This document shows positions 50,666 through 59,395 of a DNA stretch of 64,000 nt, in pieces (within the stretch, counting starts at the first letter, position 1; the number at the start of each line of letters is the position of its first letter). The notes beneath the pieces are model-generated. The model was given only the letters and a program-made list of their open reading frames with translations, searched no databases and had not been told where the DNA came from. Origin of the DNA: Termitidicoccus mucosus. GTDB lineage: Bacteria; Verrucomicrobiota; Verrucomicrobiia; Opitutales; Opitutaceae. Position numbers and translations under genes: made by a program. Where the stretch lies: positions 2,480,001 through 2,544,000 of the forward strand of contig NZ_CP109796.1 in assembly GCF_038725785.1 (NCBI RefSeq), given 5' to 3'.

Positions 50666-53572
50666 ATGAACCCAAAAACCATTTCCCGCCGCTCCTTCGT
50701 CAAAAACGCCGCCCTCGCCGCCGCCGCCGCGCAAATCCCCGCCGCCCTCCGCGCCGCTCCGCCTTCCTCCCCGTCCCCGGCATCCGCCGGCGTGTCCGCC
50801 CCGCAGCCCGCGCGCGGTTCCATCCGCTGGCTCGACGGCTCCGCGCCCGCGCTCAACAATGGCGCCACCTGGGGCATGCCCTGGCCGCGCGGCTCCGTCG
50901 CGAAAGATGCCGCGTTTGCGCTGCGCGACGCCGCCGGGAAATCGATCCCCGTGCAGAGCTGGCCCACCGCGTTCTGGCCCGACGGCTCGCTCAAATGGAC
51001 CGCGCACGCCGTGCCCGCCGGCATCGAAATCAACGGCGGCCTTGCGCTCGCTCCCGGGCAAAAGCCCGCCGCGCCCGCGCAGGCCGTCACGGTGCGCGAC
51101 GCCTCCGGTAGTGTGGTGGTGGATACAGGCGTCATCCGCGCCACCATCGCGAAATCCGGCGCCACGCTTGTGCGCGCCATCGCGCGCGACGGACGCGACG
51201 TGCTGGTCAACGGCCGCCTCGTCGCCATGAGTGCCGACACGCCCGACGCCGATGAAGCCGTGCGCCATACCACCTCCTTTGAAAGCGACATCGCCGCCGT
51301 CACCATCGAGCAGGCCGGCCCCGTGCGTGCCGTGGTGAAAATCGAGGGCCGGCACCGCCAGTGCGCCGCCGCTCCCGCCGATGCCGCCGTTGTGGAACGC
51401 GGACAGCTTGTCCGCCCGCCAGCGGACGGGCCGTCCGCGCTCCATATCGCCGCCTCGCCGCGCGCCTGGCTGCCCTTCACCGTGCGCCTCTACTTTTACG
51501 CCGGCGGCGAGGCCGTGCGCGTCATGCACTCTTTCGTTTACGACGGCGACCCGGAGAAGGATTTTCTGCGCGGCATCGGCGTGCGTTTCGAGGTGCCGAT
51601 GACCGACCTCCCGCACGACCGCCACGTGCGTTTCGCCGGCGAGGGCAAGGGCCTTTGGGCCGAGGCCGTGCGCGGGCTCACCGGCCTGCGCCGCGATCCC
51701 GACGGGCGCGCCAACCCCGGCCCGATCAAAACCGCCCAGCTCGCCGGGCTCCCCTGCCCGCCCGTGGAGACATTTAATCCGCAAGTCCGCGAACGCCTGC
51801 ACTACATCCCGGCCTGGGGCGACTTCACGCTCACCCAGCCCGCAGCCAACGCCTTCACGATCCGCAAGCGCACCAAGCCGGGACACGGCTGGATCGACGT
51901 CGATCAGGGCCGCCGAGCCTCCGGCACCGGCTACATCGGCGGCGCGACCGGCGGCGGCGTGGTGTTCGGCCTGCGCGATTTCTGGCAGCGCCATCCCGTG
52001 CAGCTCGACATCCGCGGCGCGCACACCGACCGCGCCGAGGTCACCCTCTGGATGTATTCGCCGGAGGCGCAGCCGATGGACCTGCGTTTCTACCACGACG
52101 GCATGGGCATGGATGATTTCCGCAAGCAATACGACGGCGGGCTCGAAATCACCTACGAGGATTACGAGCCCGGCTACGGCAACGCGCACGGCGTCGCGCG
52201 CTCCAGCGAAATCATGCTCTGGGCCGTCGCCGCCACGCCCTCGCGCGACCGTCTCGTCGAAATGGCCGCCGCCGTGCGCACGCCGCCCGTGCTGGTTTGC
52301 GCGCCCGAGGTCGTGCTCAACGCAAAAGTCTTCGGCGCGCTCTGGTCGCTGCCCGACCGCTCCACGCCCGCCAAGGCCGCCATCGAGGAGCGCCTCGACT
52401 GGCAGTTCGACTACCATCGCAAACAGGTTGACCAGCGCCATTGGTATGGCTTCTGGAGCTACGGCGACGTCATGCACAGCTACGACCGCGACCGCCACGT
52501 CTGGAAATACGACGTCGGCGGCTTTGCCTGGGACAACTCCGAGCTCTCGACCGATCTCTGGCTCTGGTATTATTTCCTTCGCACCGGGCGCGCCGACGTG
52601 TTTCGTTTCGCCGAGGCCATGACCCGCCACACCGGCGAGGTCGATGTCTATCACACGGGAAAATTCGCCGGCCTCGGCACGCGCCACAACGTCCAGCACT
52701 GGGGTTGCTCCGCGAAACAAGTGCGCATCAGCACCGCCGCCTATCGCCGGGTTTATTATTATCTCACCGCCGACGAACGCGTCGGCGACCTCATGCGCGA
52801 GCTTCTCGACGTGGACAAAATCCTCAACTCCGTCGATCCCGCGCGCAAACTCACCGGCGCCACGCCGCTCGGCAAATACGACTCGCGCCTCAGTTTCGGC
52901 ACCGACTGGGCCAACCTCGCCGTCGCCTGGCTCACCGAATGGGAACGCGGCGGCGACACCCGATACCGCGACAAACTCCTGCGCGGCCTGCGCGACTGGG
53001 GCGCGATGCCCACCGGCTTTTTCACCAGCGACCGCTACGGCTACCAAATCGCCAGCGGCAGCCTCGAGCCGCTCACCGTGCGCGGACGGCCCGGCGGCAG
53101 TGACAAAACCATCGGCGTCTCGCACCTCGACTCCGTTTTCGGCGCGGTCGAGACCTTCGCCGAACTCATTCAGCTCACCGCCGGCCAGCCCGAATACGAG
53201 GGTTTCGCCAAGGCGTGGATTCAATATTGCACGCTTTACTCCGCGGCGAGGGACGAGCAACGCGCCGCGCTCGGCGCCGACATCCGCGGCAACGGCCTGC
53301 GCCAGGCGCACTCGCGCCTCACCGCCTACGCCGCGAAGATGACCGGCGACAAGAAACTCGCCGCGCGCGCCTGGAAGGAATTCGGGCAGGGCGATTTCGC
53401 CGATCACGGTCTCGCCGACACCCGCGCCTCGCTCAAGACCAGCCTCATCGAAGGCCCGGACGTGTTGAATCCCGTGGACGAGGCCACATGGGTATCCACG
53501 AACGACGCCGCGCAATGGGGGCTCGCCGCCATCGAGTGCCTCGCCCTCATCGGCGAGCAGATGCCTGAATAA
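50666..53572 (+). CDS. Tat-exported PcRGLX/YetA-like rhamnogalacturonan exolyase (PL26 type)
   Basis: The 968-aa protein begins with a twin-arginine signal (ISRRSFVKNAALAAAAAQIPA). The N-terminal beta-domain shows the PcRGLX/YetA pattern (NNGATWGMPWPRG, WPDGSLKWTAHAVPAG). The middle and the C-terminal helical barrel carry HWYGFWSYGDVMHSYDRD and GTRHNVQHWG. PL26-type members cut rhamnogalacturonan-I from the end, releasing unsaturated galacturonosyl-rhamnose; I infer this from overall pattern and from rhaM next door. Residues about 243-260 (VVERGQLVRPPADGPSAL) are encoded by a palindrome related to those in tex and penicillin acylase. Confidence 0.8.
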   Translation: MNPKTISRRSFVKNAALAAAAAQIPAALRAAPPSSPSPASAGVSAPQPARGSIRWLDGSAPALNNGATWGMPWPRGSVAKDAAFALRDAAGKSIPVQSWPTAFWPDGSLKWTAHAVPAGIEINGGLALAPGQKPAAPAQAVTVRDASGSVVVDTGVIRATIAKSGATLVRAIARDGRDVLVNGRLVAMSADTPDADEAVRHTTSFESDIAAVTIEQAGPVRAVVKIEGRHRQCAAAPADAAVVERGQLVRPPADGPSALHIAASPRAWLPFTVRLYFYAGGEAVRVMHSFVYDGDPEKDFLRGIGVRFEVPMTDLPHDRHVRFAGEGKGLWAEAVRGLTGLRRDPDGRANPGPIKTAQLAGLPCPPVETFNPQVRERLHYIPAWGDFTLTQPAANAFTIRKRTKPGHGWIDVDQGRRASGTGYIGGATGGGVVFGLRDFWQRHPVQLDIRGAHTDRAEVTLWMYSPEAQPMDLRFYHDGMGMDDFRKQYDGGLEITYEDYEPGYGNAHGVARSSEIMLWAVAATPSRDRLVEMAAAVRTPPVLVCAPEVVLNAKVFGALWSLPDRSTPAKAAIEERLDWQFDYHRKQVDQRHWYGFWSYGDVMHSYDRDRHVWKYDVGGFAWDNSELSTDLWLWYYFLRTGRADVFRFAEAMTRHTGEVDVYHTGKFAGLGTRHNVQHWGCSAKQVRISTAAYRRVYYYLTADERVGDLMRELLDVDKILNSVDPARKLTGATPLGKYDSRLSFGTDWANLAVAWLTEWERGGDTRYRDKLLRGLRDWGAMPTGFFTSDRYGYQIASGSLEPLTVRGRPGGSDKTIGVSHLDSVFGAVETFAELIQLTAGQPEYEGFAKAWIQYCTLYSAARDEQRAALGADIRGNGLRQAHSRLTAYAAKMTGDKKLAARAWKEFGQGDFADHGLADTRASLKTSLIEGPDVLNPVDEATWVSTNDAAQWGLAAIECLALIGEQMPE
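51393..51444 (+). repeat. in-frame palindromic element, shorter relative (inside PL26-like gene)
   Basis: Ends TGGAACGCGGAC (51393-51404) and GTCCGCGCTCCA (51433-51444) match in inverted orientation at 11 of 12 positions. Inside are GCGGACAGCTTGTCCGC and GCGGACGGGCCGTCCGC hairpins. It shares the GCGGACA...TTGTCCGC hairpin with the tex copy but is shorter, and here lies on the opposite strand relative to the gene. Confidence 0.75.
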
Positions 53573-53608
53573 TGCCATTCATGAACCCGATTTGCCCGTT
53601 AGTCAGGT

Positions 53609-53667
53609 AGGGCGAGGCGTCCCGCCGAGCCGCGAACCGCCCGCGGCTCGGCGGGACGCCTCGCCCT
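53609..53667. repeat. perfect 25-bp inverted repeat, GTAGGGCGAGGCGTCC family
   Basis: Arms 53609-53633 (AGGGCGAGGCGTCCCGCCGA...) and 53643-53667 are fully complementary with a 9-nt loop. Flanks AATGCCATTCATGAAC (before) and GTTCATAAATGG...AATGGCATT (after) are also inverted, so the unit spans about 53574-53700. No gene lies in 53573-53829. Confidence 0.92.
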
Positions 53668-53829
53668 TGATAAGTTCATAAATGGCTCGCAAATGGCATT
53701 ACTGGCTCCGGGGAATTCATGAAATAAGCGCACCTGTATCATCCTTTCTTCTAGTCATCCCGCGCTTCCTCTTTTCCGCTGAAAACGCCGGGAAACCAGT
53801 GTTTCTCAAAGGTTCCTTTATCGAAAGCC

Positions 53830-55584
53830 ATGTCTTTCCGAAATTTGAGCCTTCGCACCAAACTCGTATCACTCAACAGCGTCGCCGTCGTGCTGCTAAG
53901 CGCCGCTTTTTGCGTGACCGCTTTCCTCGTCCTTTCCAGCCACTTCGACCGCCAGGCGGCCGGGCAGATCAAGCTGCGTTCCGAAGCCATCGACGCCATG
54001 CTTCGCCAAGATGCCGATCTCCTGTCGGAGTTGAGCCGCATGGCCGCGGCCAATCCGCAGTTCCCGCAAAAAGTGGCCCAAGGTGATGCGGAGGCGACAG
54101 CCTTGCTGTCCAAGTCGCTCTTGCAGGGGAAGAAGGCCGACTTTGCCTTTGTTGTCCGCGCCTCGGGCGCCTTGTTTGCCTCTTCCTGGGACAAAGCTCC
54201 CCCTTTCGATCCTTCCGAACTCGCGGGCGTGCGCGCCGCGCTGGCCGGGCGCCAGGTGCATGGCTTCGAAATGCTGGGGACCGGTTCATACTCCCTGCTG
54301 GCCGCCGCGCCCATCGTCGATCAGGGCCGGGTGATCGCAGCCTTGGTCGCGGGCCAGACGATCTCCGGTTCCGCGGCTTGGGTGGATTCCGTAAAAGCCA
54401 TCCACGATGTCGAATGCACGATTTTCGCGGAGGATGCGCGCGCGGCCACCACCATCGTCCGCGACGGACATCGCATTGTCGGGACCAGGATGGACAATCC
54501 GGCCGTGATCGAAACCGTGTTGCGGCAGGGCCGGGCTTTCCATAACCGCAACCGGATTGAGGGCCGGGCCTACGAGACGGCCTATTGGCCGCTCAGGAAC
54601 GCGGACGGCCAAGTCACGGGCATGGGCTTCATCGGCCAGGATCTGGCCTATATCCACGACACCTATTATTCCCTTTTTTCCTCGATCGGCATCATCACCC
54701 TTCTCTGTGTCGGCGTCATCCTGACGACGGCCTTTTTCATGGCGAAGCGCCTGGGGGACACCTTGCATCGCCTCGCCCAGAGCCTCCTGGGCGGAAGCGA
54801 CGAGGTCAACTCGGCGGCCACCCAGGTTTCCACCGCAAGCCAGGCGCTCGCGGCTTCCGCCAGCCAGCAGGCCGCATCCCTGGAAGAGGCGAGCGCTTCG
54901 CTCGAAGAAATGTCCGCCATGACAAAACGAAACGCCGAGAATGCCTCGCAGGCCAGCGTCCTGATGAAGAAAACGCGCCAGAACGCCGAGCAGGGATCGC
55001 AGGAAATGGCCGCGATGAACCAAGCCATGGAAGCCATCCGGACCAGCAGCGACGACACGGCCAGAATCATCAAGACGATCGACGAAATCGCCTTCCAGAC
55101 CAACATCCTCGCACTGAATGCCGCCGTGGAGGCCGCGCGCGCCGGCGAGGCCGGGGCCGGTTTTGCCGTCGTGGCCGAGGAAGTCCGCAACCTCGCCCAG
55201 CGCAGCGCCCAGGCGGCCCGGGAGACCTCGGGCCAGATTTCCACCGCCATCGAGCGTTCCGCGCTGGGTGTGCGCATCAGCGAACAGGTCGCGGCCAGCC
55301 TCGCGCACATCGTGGAAAATGTCCGGCAGGTGGACCACCTGGTCGAGGAGGTCACGAACGCCTCCCACGAGCAGAATCAAGGCATCCTCCAGCTCAACCA
55401 GGCCGTTTCCAGCATGGACCAGATCGTGCAGAGCAATGCCGCGGGCTCGGAGGAAACCGCGGCGGCGGCCAACGAACTCAGCGCCCAGGCCAAAACCTTG
55501 CGCGAGGCCGTCGCCCACCTGTCCGCCTTGGTCGAGGGCAGGCACGTCGATGCCCTCCTGTCAGAGCCGGCCTCGGATGCTTAA
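53830..55584 (+). CDS. methyl-accepting chemotaxis protein
   Basis: The 584-aa protein has two membrane helices (about residues 13-34 and 279-300) around a periplasmic Cache-like sensor domain ([42 protein letters not shown]). There is no clear HAMP region. The signalling hairpin holds [20 protein letters not shown] and [16 protein letters not shown]. Methylation-type Glu pairs occur in [14 protein letters not shown]. It lacks a C-terminal NWETF pentapeptide. Ligand is unknown. It is a single gene; no other chemotaxis gene is in the window. Confidence 0.95.
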   Translation: MSFRNLSLRTKLVSLNSVAVVLLSAAFCVTAFLVLSSHFDRQAAGQIKLRSEAIDAMLRQDADLLSELSRMAAANPQFPQKVAQGDAEATALLSKSLLQGKKADFAFVVRASGALFASSWDKAPPFDPSELAGVRAALAGRQVHGFEMLGTGSYSLLAAAPIVDQGRVIAALVAGQTISGSAAWVDSVKAIHDVECTIFAEDARAATTIVRDGHRIVGTRMDNPAVIETVLRQGRAFHNRNRIEGRAYETAYWPLRNADGQVTGMGFIGQDLAYIHDTYYSLFSSIGIITLLCVGVILTTAFFMAKRLGDTLHRLAQSLLGGSDEVNSAATQVSTASQALAASASQQAASLEEASASLEEMSAMTKRNAENASQASVLMKKTRQNAEQGSQEMAAMNQAMEAIRTSSDDTARIIKTIDEIAFQTNILALNAAVEAARAGEAGAGFAVVAEEVRNLAQRSAQAARETSGQISTAIERSALGVRISEQVAASLAHIVENVRQVDHLVEEVTNASHEQNQGILQLNQAVSSMDQIVQSNAAGSEETAAAANELSAQAKTLREAVAHLSALVEGRHVDALLSEPASDA

Positions 55585-55733
55585 CATTTTAAGAAATGTC
55601 GCGGCGGCATTTATAGATGGAGGAACGGCCTCCAATTCAAATCCCGGGCGCAAAATTTCCAGATGTTCAGGCGGGTGACACTACTTTGCCTTACACCCAA
55701 TGAGGCTCCTTCCTCCGATCACGCGGAGGCGCG

Positions 55734-56195
55734 TCATCCAACCCGCGCAGCAGCGGACCGTCGCAGCCTGCGCGTTTCGTGCATGAGCAGCCACGCGCAG
55801 GCGGCGAGGAGAAGCGCCGCGCGAAGCAGCGGCAAACGGAGATCGGAGCGCGCGGCGGCATCGCCGCCAAAGCAGCCGCAGGAAATGTCGAGCCCGCGCA
55901 ACAGCGCCGAGGTGATGAATCCGCAAAAACCGGCGCAAAGCGCGGCCAGCAAGGCGGTCGCCCCGAGGCGCAGTCGCGGGAGAAAAAGCCCGAACGCGCA
56001 GCCCGTTTCCAGCCACGGCAAATAGAGCGCCACCCAGCCGGAAGGCGCGCAGGGAAGCAGCCGGTAGTTTTCTATGGATACGGCAAAGGCCGCCGGGTCC
56101 AGGAGCTTGGAGAACCCCGCATAAAGAAACATCGCGGCCAGCGCGATGCGCGCGAGCTGCGCAAACAAAGGAATCACGGTTGAGCGGCCTGCCAT
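55734..56195 (-). CDS. MauE/DoxX-like redox-associated membrane protein
   Basis: ATG 56195 gives a 153-aa membrane protein with four helices. ARIALAAMFLYAGFSKLLDP is the DoxX/MauE block and LDISCGCFGG carries a Cys pair in a loop, as in MauE-type proteins that help disulfide chemistry outside the membrane. The start overlaps the stop of the rhodanese gene by 22 bases, so the two are co-expressed. Confidence 0.8.
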   Translation of the reverse strand: MAGRSTVIPLFAQLARIALAAMFLYAGFSKLLDPAAFAVSIENYRLLPCAPSGWVALYLPWLETGCAFGLFLPRLRLGATALLAALCAGFCGFITSALLRGLDISCGCFGGDAAARSDLRLPLLRAALLLAACAWLLMHETRRLRRSAAARVG

Positions 56196-56638
56196 GCGCG
56201 CCAGCCTCCTTTCAGGACGTAAATGCCGGGCAGCCCGAGTTCGCTTTTCAGGCGGCGGGCCACGTCCCGGCTGACGCCGCAGCCTTCGTCGCTGCAATAC
56301 ACGAGGACCGGCGCATCGGGGCGCCATTGTTCAACGATGCGCGGGAGTTGTTCCTCCCAGCGGACGGACTCCAGCGGCAGCGCGCCGGGGATGCGGGCGG
56401 CGGCGTAGTCGGCGGCGGGCCGCGCATCGATGATGAGCGGCGGCACGGGCCAGCCGGCAACCTCCCGCCATGCGACCTCGGTTATCCCGTCGGGCGGCGC
56501 GCACGCCGGACGGCGCGGATGGGCCAAGGCGGCGATCAGCGCCGGCACCAGCGCGAGGAGGAGCAGCACCAGCGACTGGCGGACAACCATCCGCCCGATG
56601 CGCGGCGCGGAAACGGTGGATTGCGGGAGGGCGGTCAC
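56174..56638 (-). CDS. membrane-anchored rhodanese-like protein
   Basis: A GTG at 56638 gives 154 aa; the longer ATG at 56674 lies inside a repeat, and ATG 56590 is also possible. An N-terminal helix (VVRQSLVLLLLALVPALIAAL) anchors a single rhodanese domain with LIIDARPAADYAAARIPGA and the active-site loop VLVYCSDEGCGVSRDVA with the candidate catalytic Cys. The domain probably faces the periplasm and moves sulfur or handles thiols. It is followed by the overlapping MauE-like gene. Confidence 0.82.
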   Translation of the reverse strand: MTALPQSTVSAPRIGRMVVRQSLVLLLLALVPALIAALAHPRRPACAPPDGITEVAWREVAGWPVPPLIIDARPAADYAAARIPGALPLESVRWEEQLPRIVEQWRPDAPVLVYCSDEGCGVSRDVARRLKSELGLPGIYVLKGGWRAWQAAQP

Positions 56639-56658
56639 GGTTTGGGTTCGGTTTGTTA

Positions 56659-56813
56659 TCTCACACCAAGGCACGAAGGCACAAAGTGCCGGGAAAGTGG
56701 TGAGCAGCGAGCAGCAGGAGCACGGTGCGTTGCGTGATGCCCGCTATTCGCTGCTGGCTGCTCACCACTTCATTGTGATTCATTCCTTTGTGTCTTTGCG
56801 CCTTGGTATGAGA
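56659..56813. repeat. double nested inverted repeat, CACAAAGGCAC family
   Basis: Outer arms 56659-56686 (TCTCACACCAAGGCACG...) and 56786-56813 match at about 24 of 28 positions. Inner arms starting AAGTGGTGAGCAGCGAGCAG at 56695 and ending GCTGCTCACCACTT at 56770 match closely. It separates the DUF1573 gene from the rhodanese gene on the minus strand and overlaps the longest possible rhodanese start. Confidence 0.85.
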
Positions 56814-56864
56814 CAAGTGGTTCGTTTTTCTTGCGGTTCCGGGGAAGCGGCATCGACCGGCGCA

Positions 56865-57548
56865 TCAGCGCACTTGCGCGAAGACGGTGAGCGCGGTGCC
56901 GGCGGGAACCGTTTCAAGTGTTTTCAGCGTGATGACCGCGAGCCGCGCGTCCCCGGTGCCGGCGGGCGTGACGGTGAGGCGGTAGCGACGGCGCGGTTCG
57001 AACGTGGCGAGCTCGACCTTGAAATCGTCACGGCTGCTGGCGGCGCCGGTGATTTCGAGCCCGCCGTCGCGGTTGATTTGGATGTCCACGGTTTTCGCCG
57101 CGGCGGACGCGTCGAGTTTCCAGTGCAGCAGGCGCGGCTTGAGCGCGACAGGCTCGATCAGGTCGGCGATGAGCGTGAGCGTCTGCGCCGGCGCGCCGGG
57201 TTCGTCGGTCTCGACCGTGATGGTGCGGGTGACGGAACCGGCGAGGCCGGTGGTGTCGAAGTCCACCCGCAGCACGCCGCTTTCGCCGGGCGTGTAGGTT
57301 TTCTTCTCGAGCACCGGTACGGTGCAATGGCAACTGGCGCGGATGTCGGTGATGGTGACGGACGCCTCCGATTTGTTGGTGAAAGGAAACTCCACCGGCG
57401 GAAACGCCTCGCCGAGCCGGCCGTTGAGCACGGCCTCGGTGCGCGCCCATTCGAGCGCGGGAAGCGGCGCCGCGCAAAGCGCCATGAGCATCAGCATGAC
57501 GCCCGGCAAAGGACAAGGTGAGAGGCGAAGGCGGCGGACTGGTTTCAT
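56865..57548 (-). CDS. DUF1573-domain secreted protein
   Basis: ATG 57548 gives 227 aa with a signal peptide (LPGVMLMLMALCAAPLPALEW). The DUF1573 block FPFTNKSEASVTITDIRASCHCTVP with its Cys pair and YTPGESGVLRVDFDTTGLAG is clear; a second Ig-like half follows. The family is frequent in Bacteroidetes and Verrucomicrobia and binds or carries thiols or metals in the periplasm by guess. It stands upstream of rhodanese and MauE-like genes in the same direction, separated by a repeat. Confidence 0.85.
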   Translation of the reverse strand: MKPVRRLRLSPCPLPGVMLMLMALCAAPLPALEWARTEAVLNGRLGEAFPPVEFPFTNKSEASVTITDIRASCHCTVPVLEKKTYTPGESGVLRVDFDTTGLAGSVTRTITVETDEPGAPAQTLTLIADLIEPVALKPRLLHWKLDASAAAKTVDIQINRDGGLEITGAASSRDDFKVELATFEPRRRYRLTVTPAGTGDARLAVITLKTLETVPAGTALTVFAQVR

Positions 57549-57633
57549 GACATGGCAGCGTAGGGGATGAGGGCGAAGTTTCCAACCGGATTGCACGTGA
57601 ATTTCGCCACGACCCGGGCGGACTTGGCGAACA

Positions 57634-57665
57634 CAAAAAACGGCGCCCGGCTTTAGCGGGCGCCG
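57634..57665 (-). terminator. intrinsic terminator of mdh
   Basis: On the minus strand a 9-bp stem CGGCGCCCG/CGGGCGCCG (57657-57665 with 57641-57649) is followed by six T (A at 57635-57640 on the plus strand). It lies 52 bp after the mdh stop. Confidence 0.9.
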
Positions 57666-57717
57666 CTTGCAGTCTTTGTTGTTATAATTGATTTCCGGAT
57701 ACCCAATCCGCGCGGGC

Positions 57718-58701
57718 TCAGCCGAGAAGCTCGGCCACCAGGGCCTTCTCCTCCTTGAGCTCCTTCTCGGTGGCGGCGATCTTCTCCTTCGAGAAGTCGC
57801 CGAGCGGGAGCCCCTGGACGATTTTCCAGCTCTTGCCGTCGCTCACGATCGGATACGAGAAGATGAGGCCTTTCTCGATGCCGTAGCTGCCGTCGGAGCA
57901 AACCGCGACGCTGAACACGTGGCCGGCGGGCGTCGGGTTGACGAGGTTGCGCACGGTCTCGATGGCGGCGTTGGCGGCGGAGGCGGCGGAGCTGAGGCCG
58001 CGGGCCTTGATGATGGCCGCGCCGCGCTGCTGCACGGTGGGGATGAAGGTTTCCTTGAACCAGAGCTCGTGCTTGATGACCTCGGGCACGGGCTTGCCCC
58101 CGATCTTGGCGTTGAAGTAATCGGGATACATCGTGGAGCTGTGGTTGCCCCAGATGGCGAGGCCGGAGACGTCCGTGGTGTCCACGCCGGCCTTGAGGGC
58201 GAGTTGGGTGACGGCGCGGTTCTGGTCGAGCATGGTCATGGCAAACCAGCGATCGGCGGGGATCGACTTGGCGTTGTTCATGGCGATGAGGCAGTTTGTG
58301 TTGCAGGGGTTGCCCACGACGAGCACGCGGATGTCGGGCGCGGCGTTGGCGGCGATGGCCTTGCCCTGGCCGATGAAGATCTTGCCGTTGATGCTGAGGA
58401 GGTCCTTGCGCTCCATGCCGGCCTTGCGCGGAACCGAGCCGACGAGGAAGGCCCAGTTGACGCCCTTGAAACCTTCGTTGAGGTCGGCGGTGGGGACGAT
58501 GCCCTTCAGCAGCGGGAAGGCGCAATCCTGGAGCTCCATCACGACGCCGTTGAGGGCCGGGAGGGCGGGTTCGATTTCGATGAGGTGGAGAATCACGGGC
58601 TGCTCGGGGCCGAACACCGCGCCGGAGGCGATGCGGAACAGGAGCGAGTAGCCGATTTGACCGGCGGCGCCGGTGACTGCGACACGAATGGGCGTTTTCA
58701 T
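57718..58701 (-). CDS. mdh: malate dehydrogenase
   Basis: The 327-aa enzyme oxidises malate to oxaloacetate with NAD in the TCA cycle. It has the dinucleotide loop [19 protein letters not shown], the mobile loop region ([18 protein letters not shown]), [17 protein letters not shown], and the active His in [16 protein letters not shown]. It belongs to the cytosolic-type MDH group. ATG 58701 is used; another ATG two codons upstream exists. It is preceded by the GreA/B gene in the same direction and closed by a terminator. Confidence 0.95.
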   Translation of the reverse strand: MKTPIRVAVTGAAGQIGYSLLFRIASGAVFGPEQPVILHLIEIEPALPALNGVVMELQDCAFPLLKGIVPTADLNEGFKGVNWAFLVGSVPRKAGMERKDLLSINGKIFIGQGKAIAANAAPDIRVLVVGNPCNTNCLIAMNNAKSIPADRWFAMTMLDQNRAVTQLALKAGVDTTDVSGLAIWGNHSSTMYPDYFNAKIGGKPVPEVIKHELWFKETFIPTVQQRGAAIIKARGLSSAASAANAAIETVRNLVNPTPAGHVFSVAVCSDGSYGIEKGLIFSYPIVSDGKSWKIVQGLPLGDFSKEKIAATEKELKEEKALVAELLG

Positions 58702-58820
58702 AGGCATAAGAGCCCGTCAGATTGAAGGGATTCCCGGTAAAATAAAAGGCTGAAAGCGAAAGGAACGCAAAATGGGGAGGGTCCGGGCAAAAGCGCGGAT
58801 TGAGCCTTCACGTCCGATTT

Positions 58821-59303
58821 TTATTCGATCATCGTCACCCGGTGGGGCTGCGCGCCCGTGCGGCCGGGAAGCGTGACGACGGCGCCGATGCGCCGTCCGT
58901 GAAGCTGCCGGCCAAGCGGCGACTGCGGCGTGATGAGCGTGATCTCGCGCCCGTCCAGCCCGACGGTGATGCCGCCGCTGCGCGGGGCGAGCAGATACCA
59001 GACCGTCCGGCCCGGGCGCGACTCGAGCGCCACCAGCGCGCCGATGTCGATGACGCCGTCGGGCGCGAAATCAGGCAGGGGCAGCGAATTCCAAAGCGCG
59101 ATGCTTTCCTGGATCTCGACGGCGAGTTTCGCCTGGCTTCCGGCAAGGTAGGCGGCCTCCTGCCCATGAGTCTCGTATTTGCTCGTGGCCCTGCTTTCGT
59201 CATGCGTGGCTTCCTCGCGGGCCATGAGCGCGGCGCGCGTCTGCACGTCGAGGTCGGCCTGGAGTTGCCCAATGATGGCGCGGCGCAGGGGTGTTTTGTC
59301 CAT
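58821..59303 (-). CDS. GreA/GreB-family elongation factor
   Basis: The 160-aa protein has the two-domain Gre layout: an N-terminal coiled-coil (residues 1-75; RRAIIGQLQADLDVQTRAALMAREEA) and a C-terminal FKBP-like domain (VDIGALVALE-like strand, TVWYLLAPRSGGITV, ITPQSPLGRQLHGRRIGAVV). Gre factors enter the RNA polymerase channel and stimulate cleavage of backtracked RNA. The first domain is less typical in sequence, so it could be a Gre-like paralogue. It lies back to back with rlmN. Confidence 0.8.
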   Translation of the reverse strand: MDKTPLRRAIIGQLQADLDVQTRAALMAREEATHDESRATSKYETHGQEAAYLAGSQAKLAVEIQESIALWNSLPLPDFAPDGVIDIGALVALESRPGRTVWYLLAPRSGGITVGLDGREITLITPQSPLGRQLHGRRIGAVVTLPGRTGAQPHRVTMIE

Positions 59304-59395
59304 GTGGTGAACAAGGCAAGGAATCGGCGGGCCGGGCGCAAGAACCGGGTTTCTTTTCGGTTTTCTTTTTCGGCAAAGCCGCGCATGGGTGGCGT

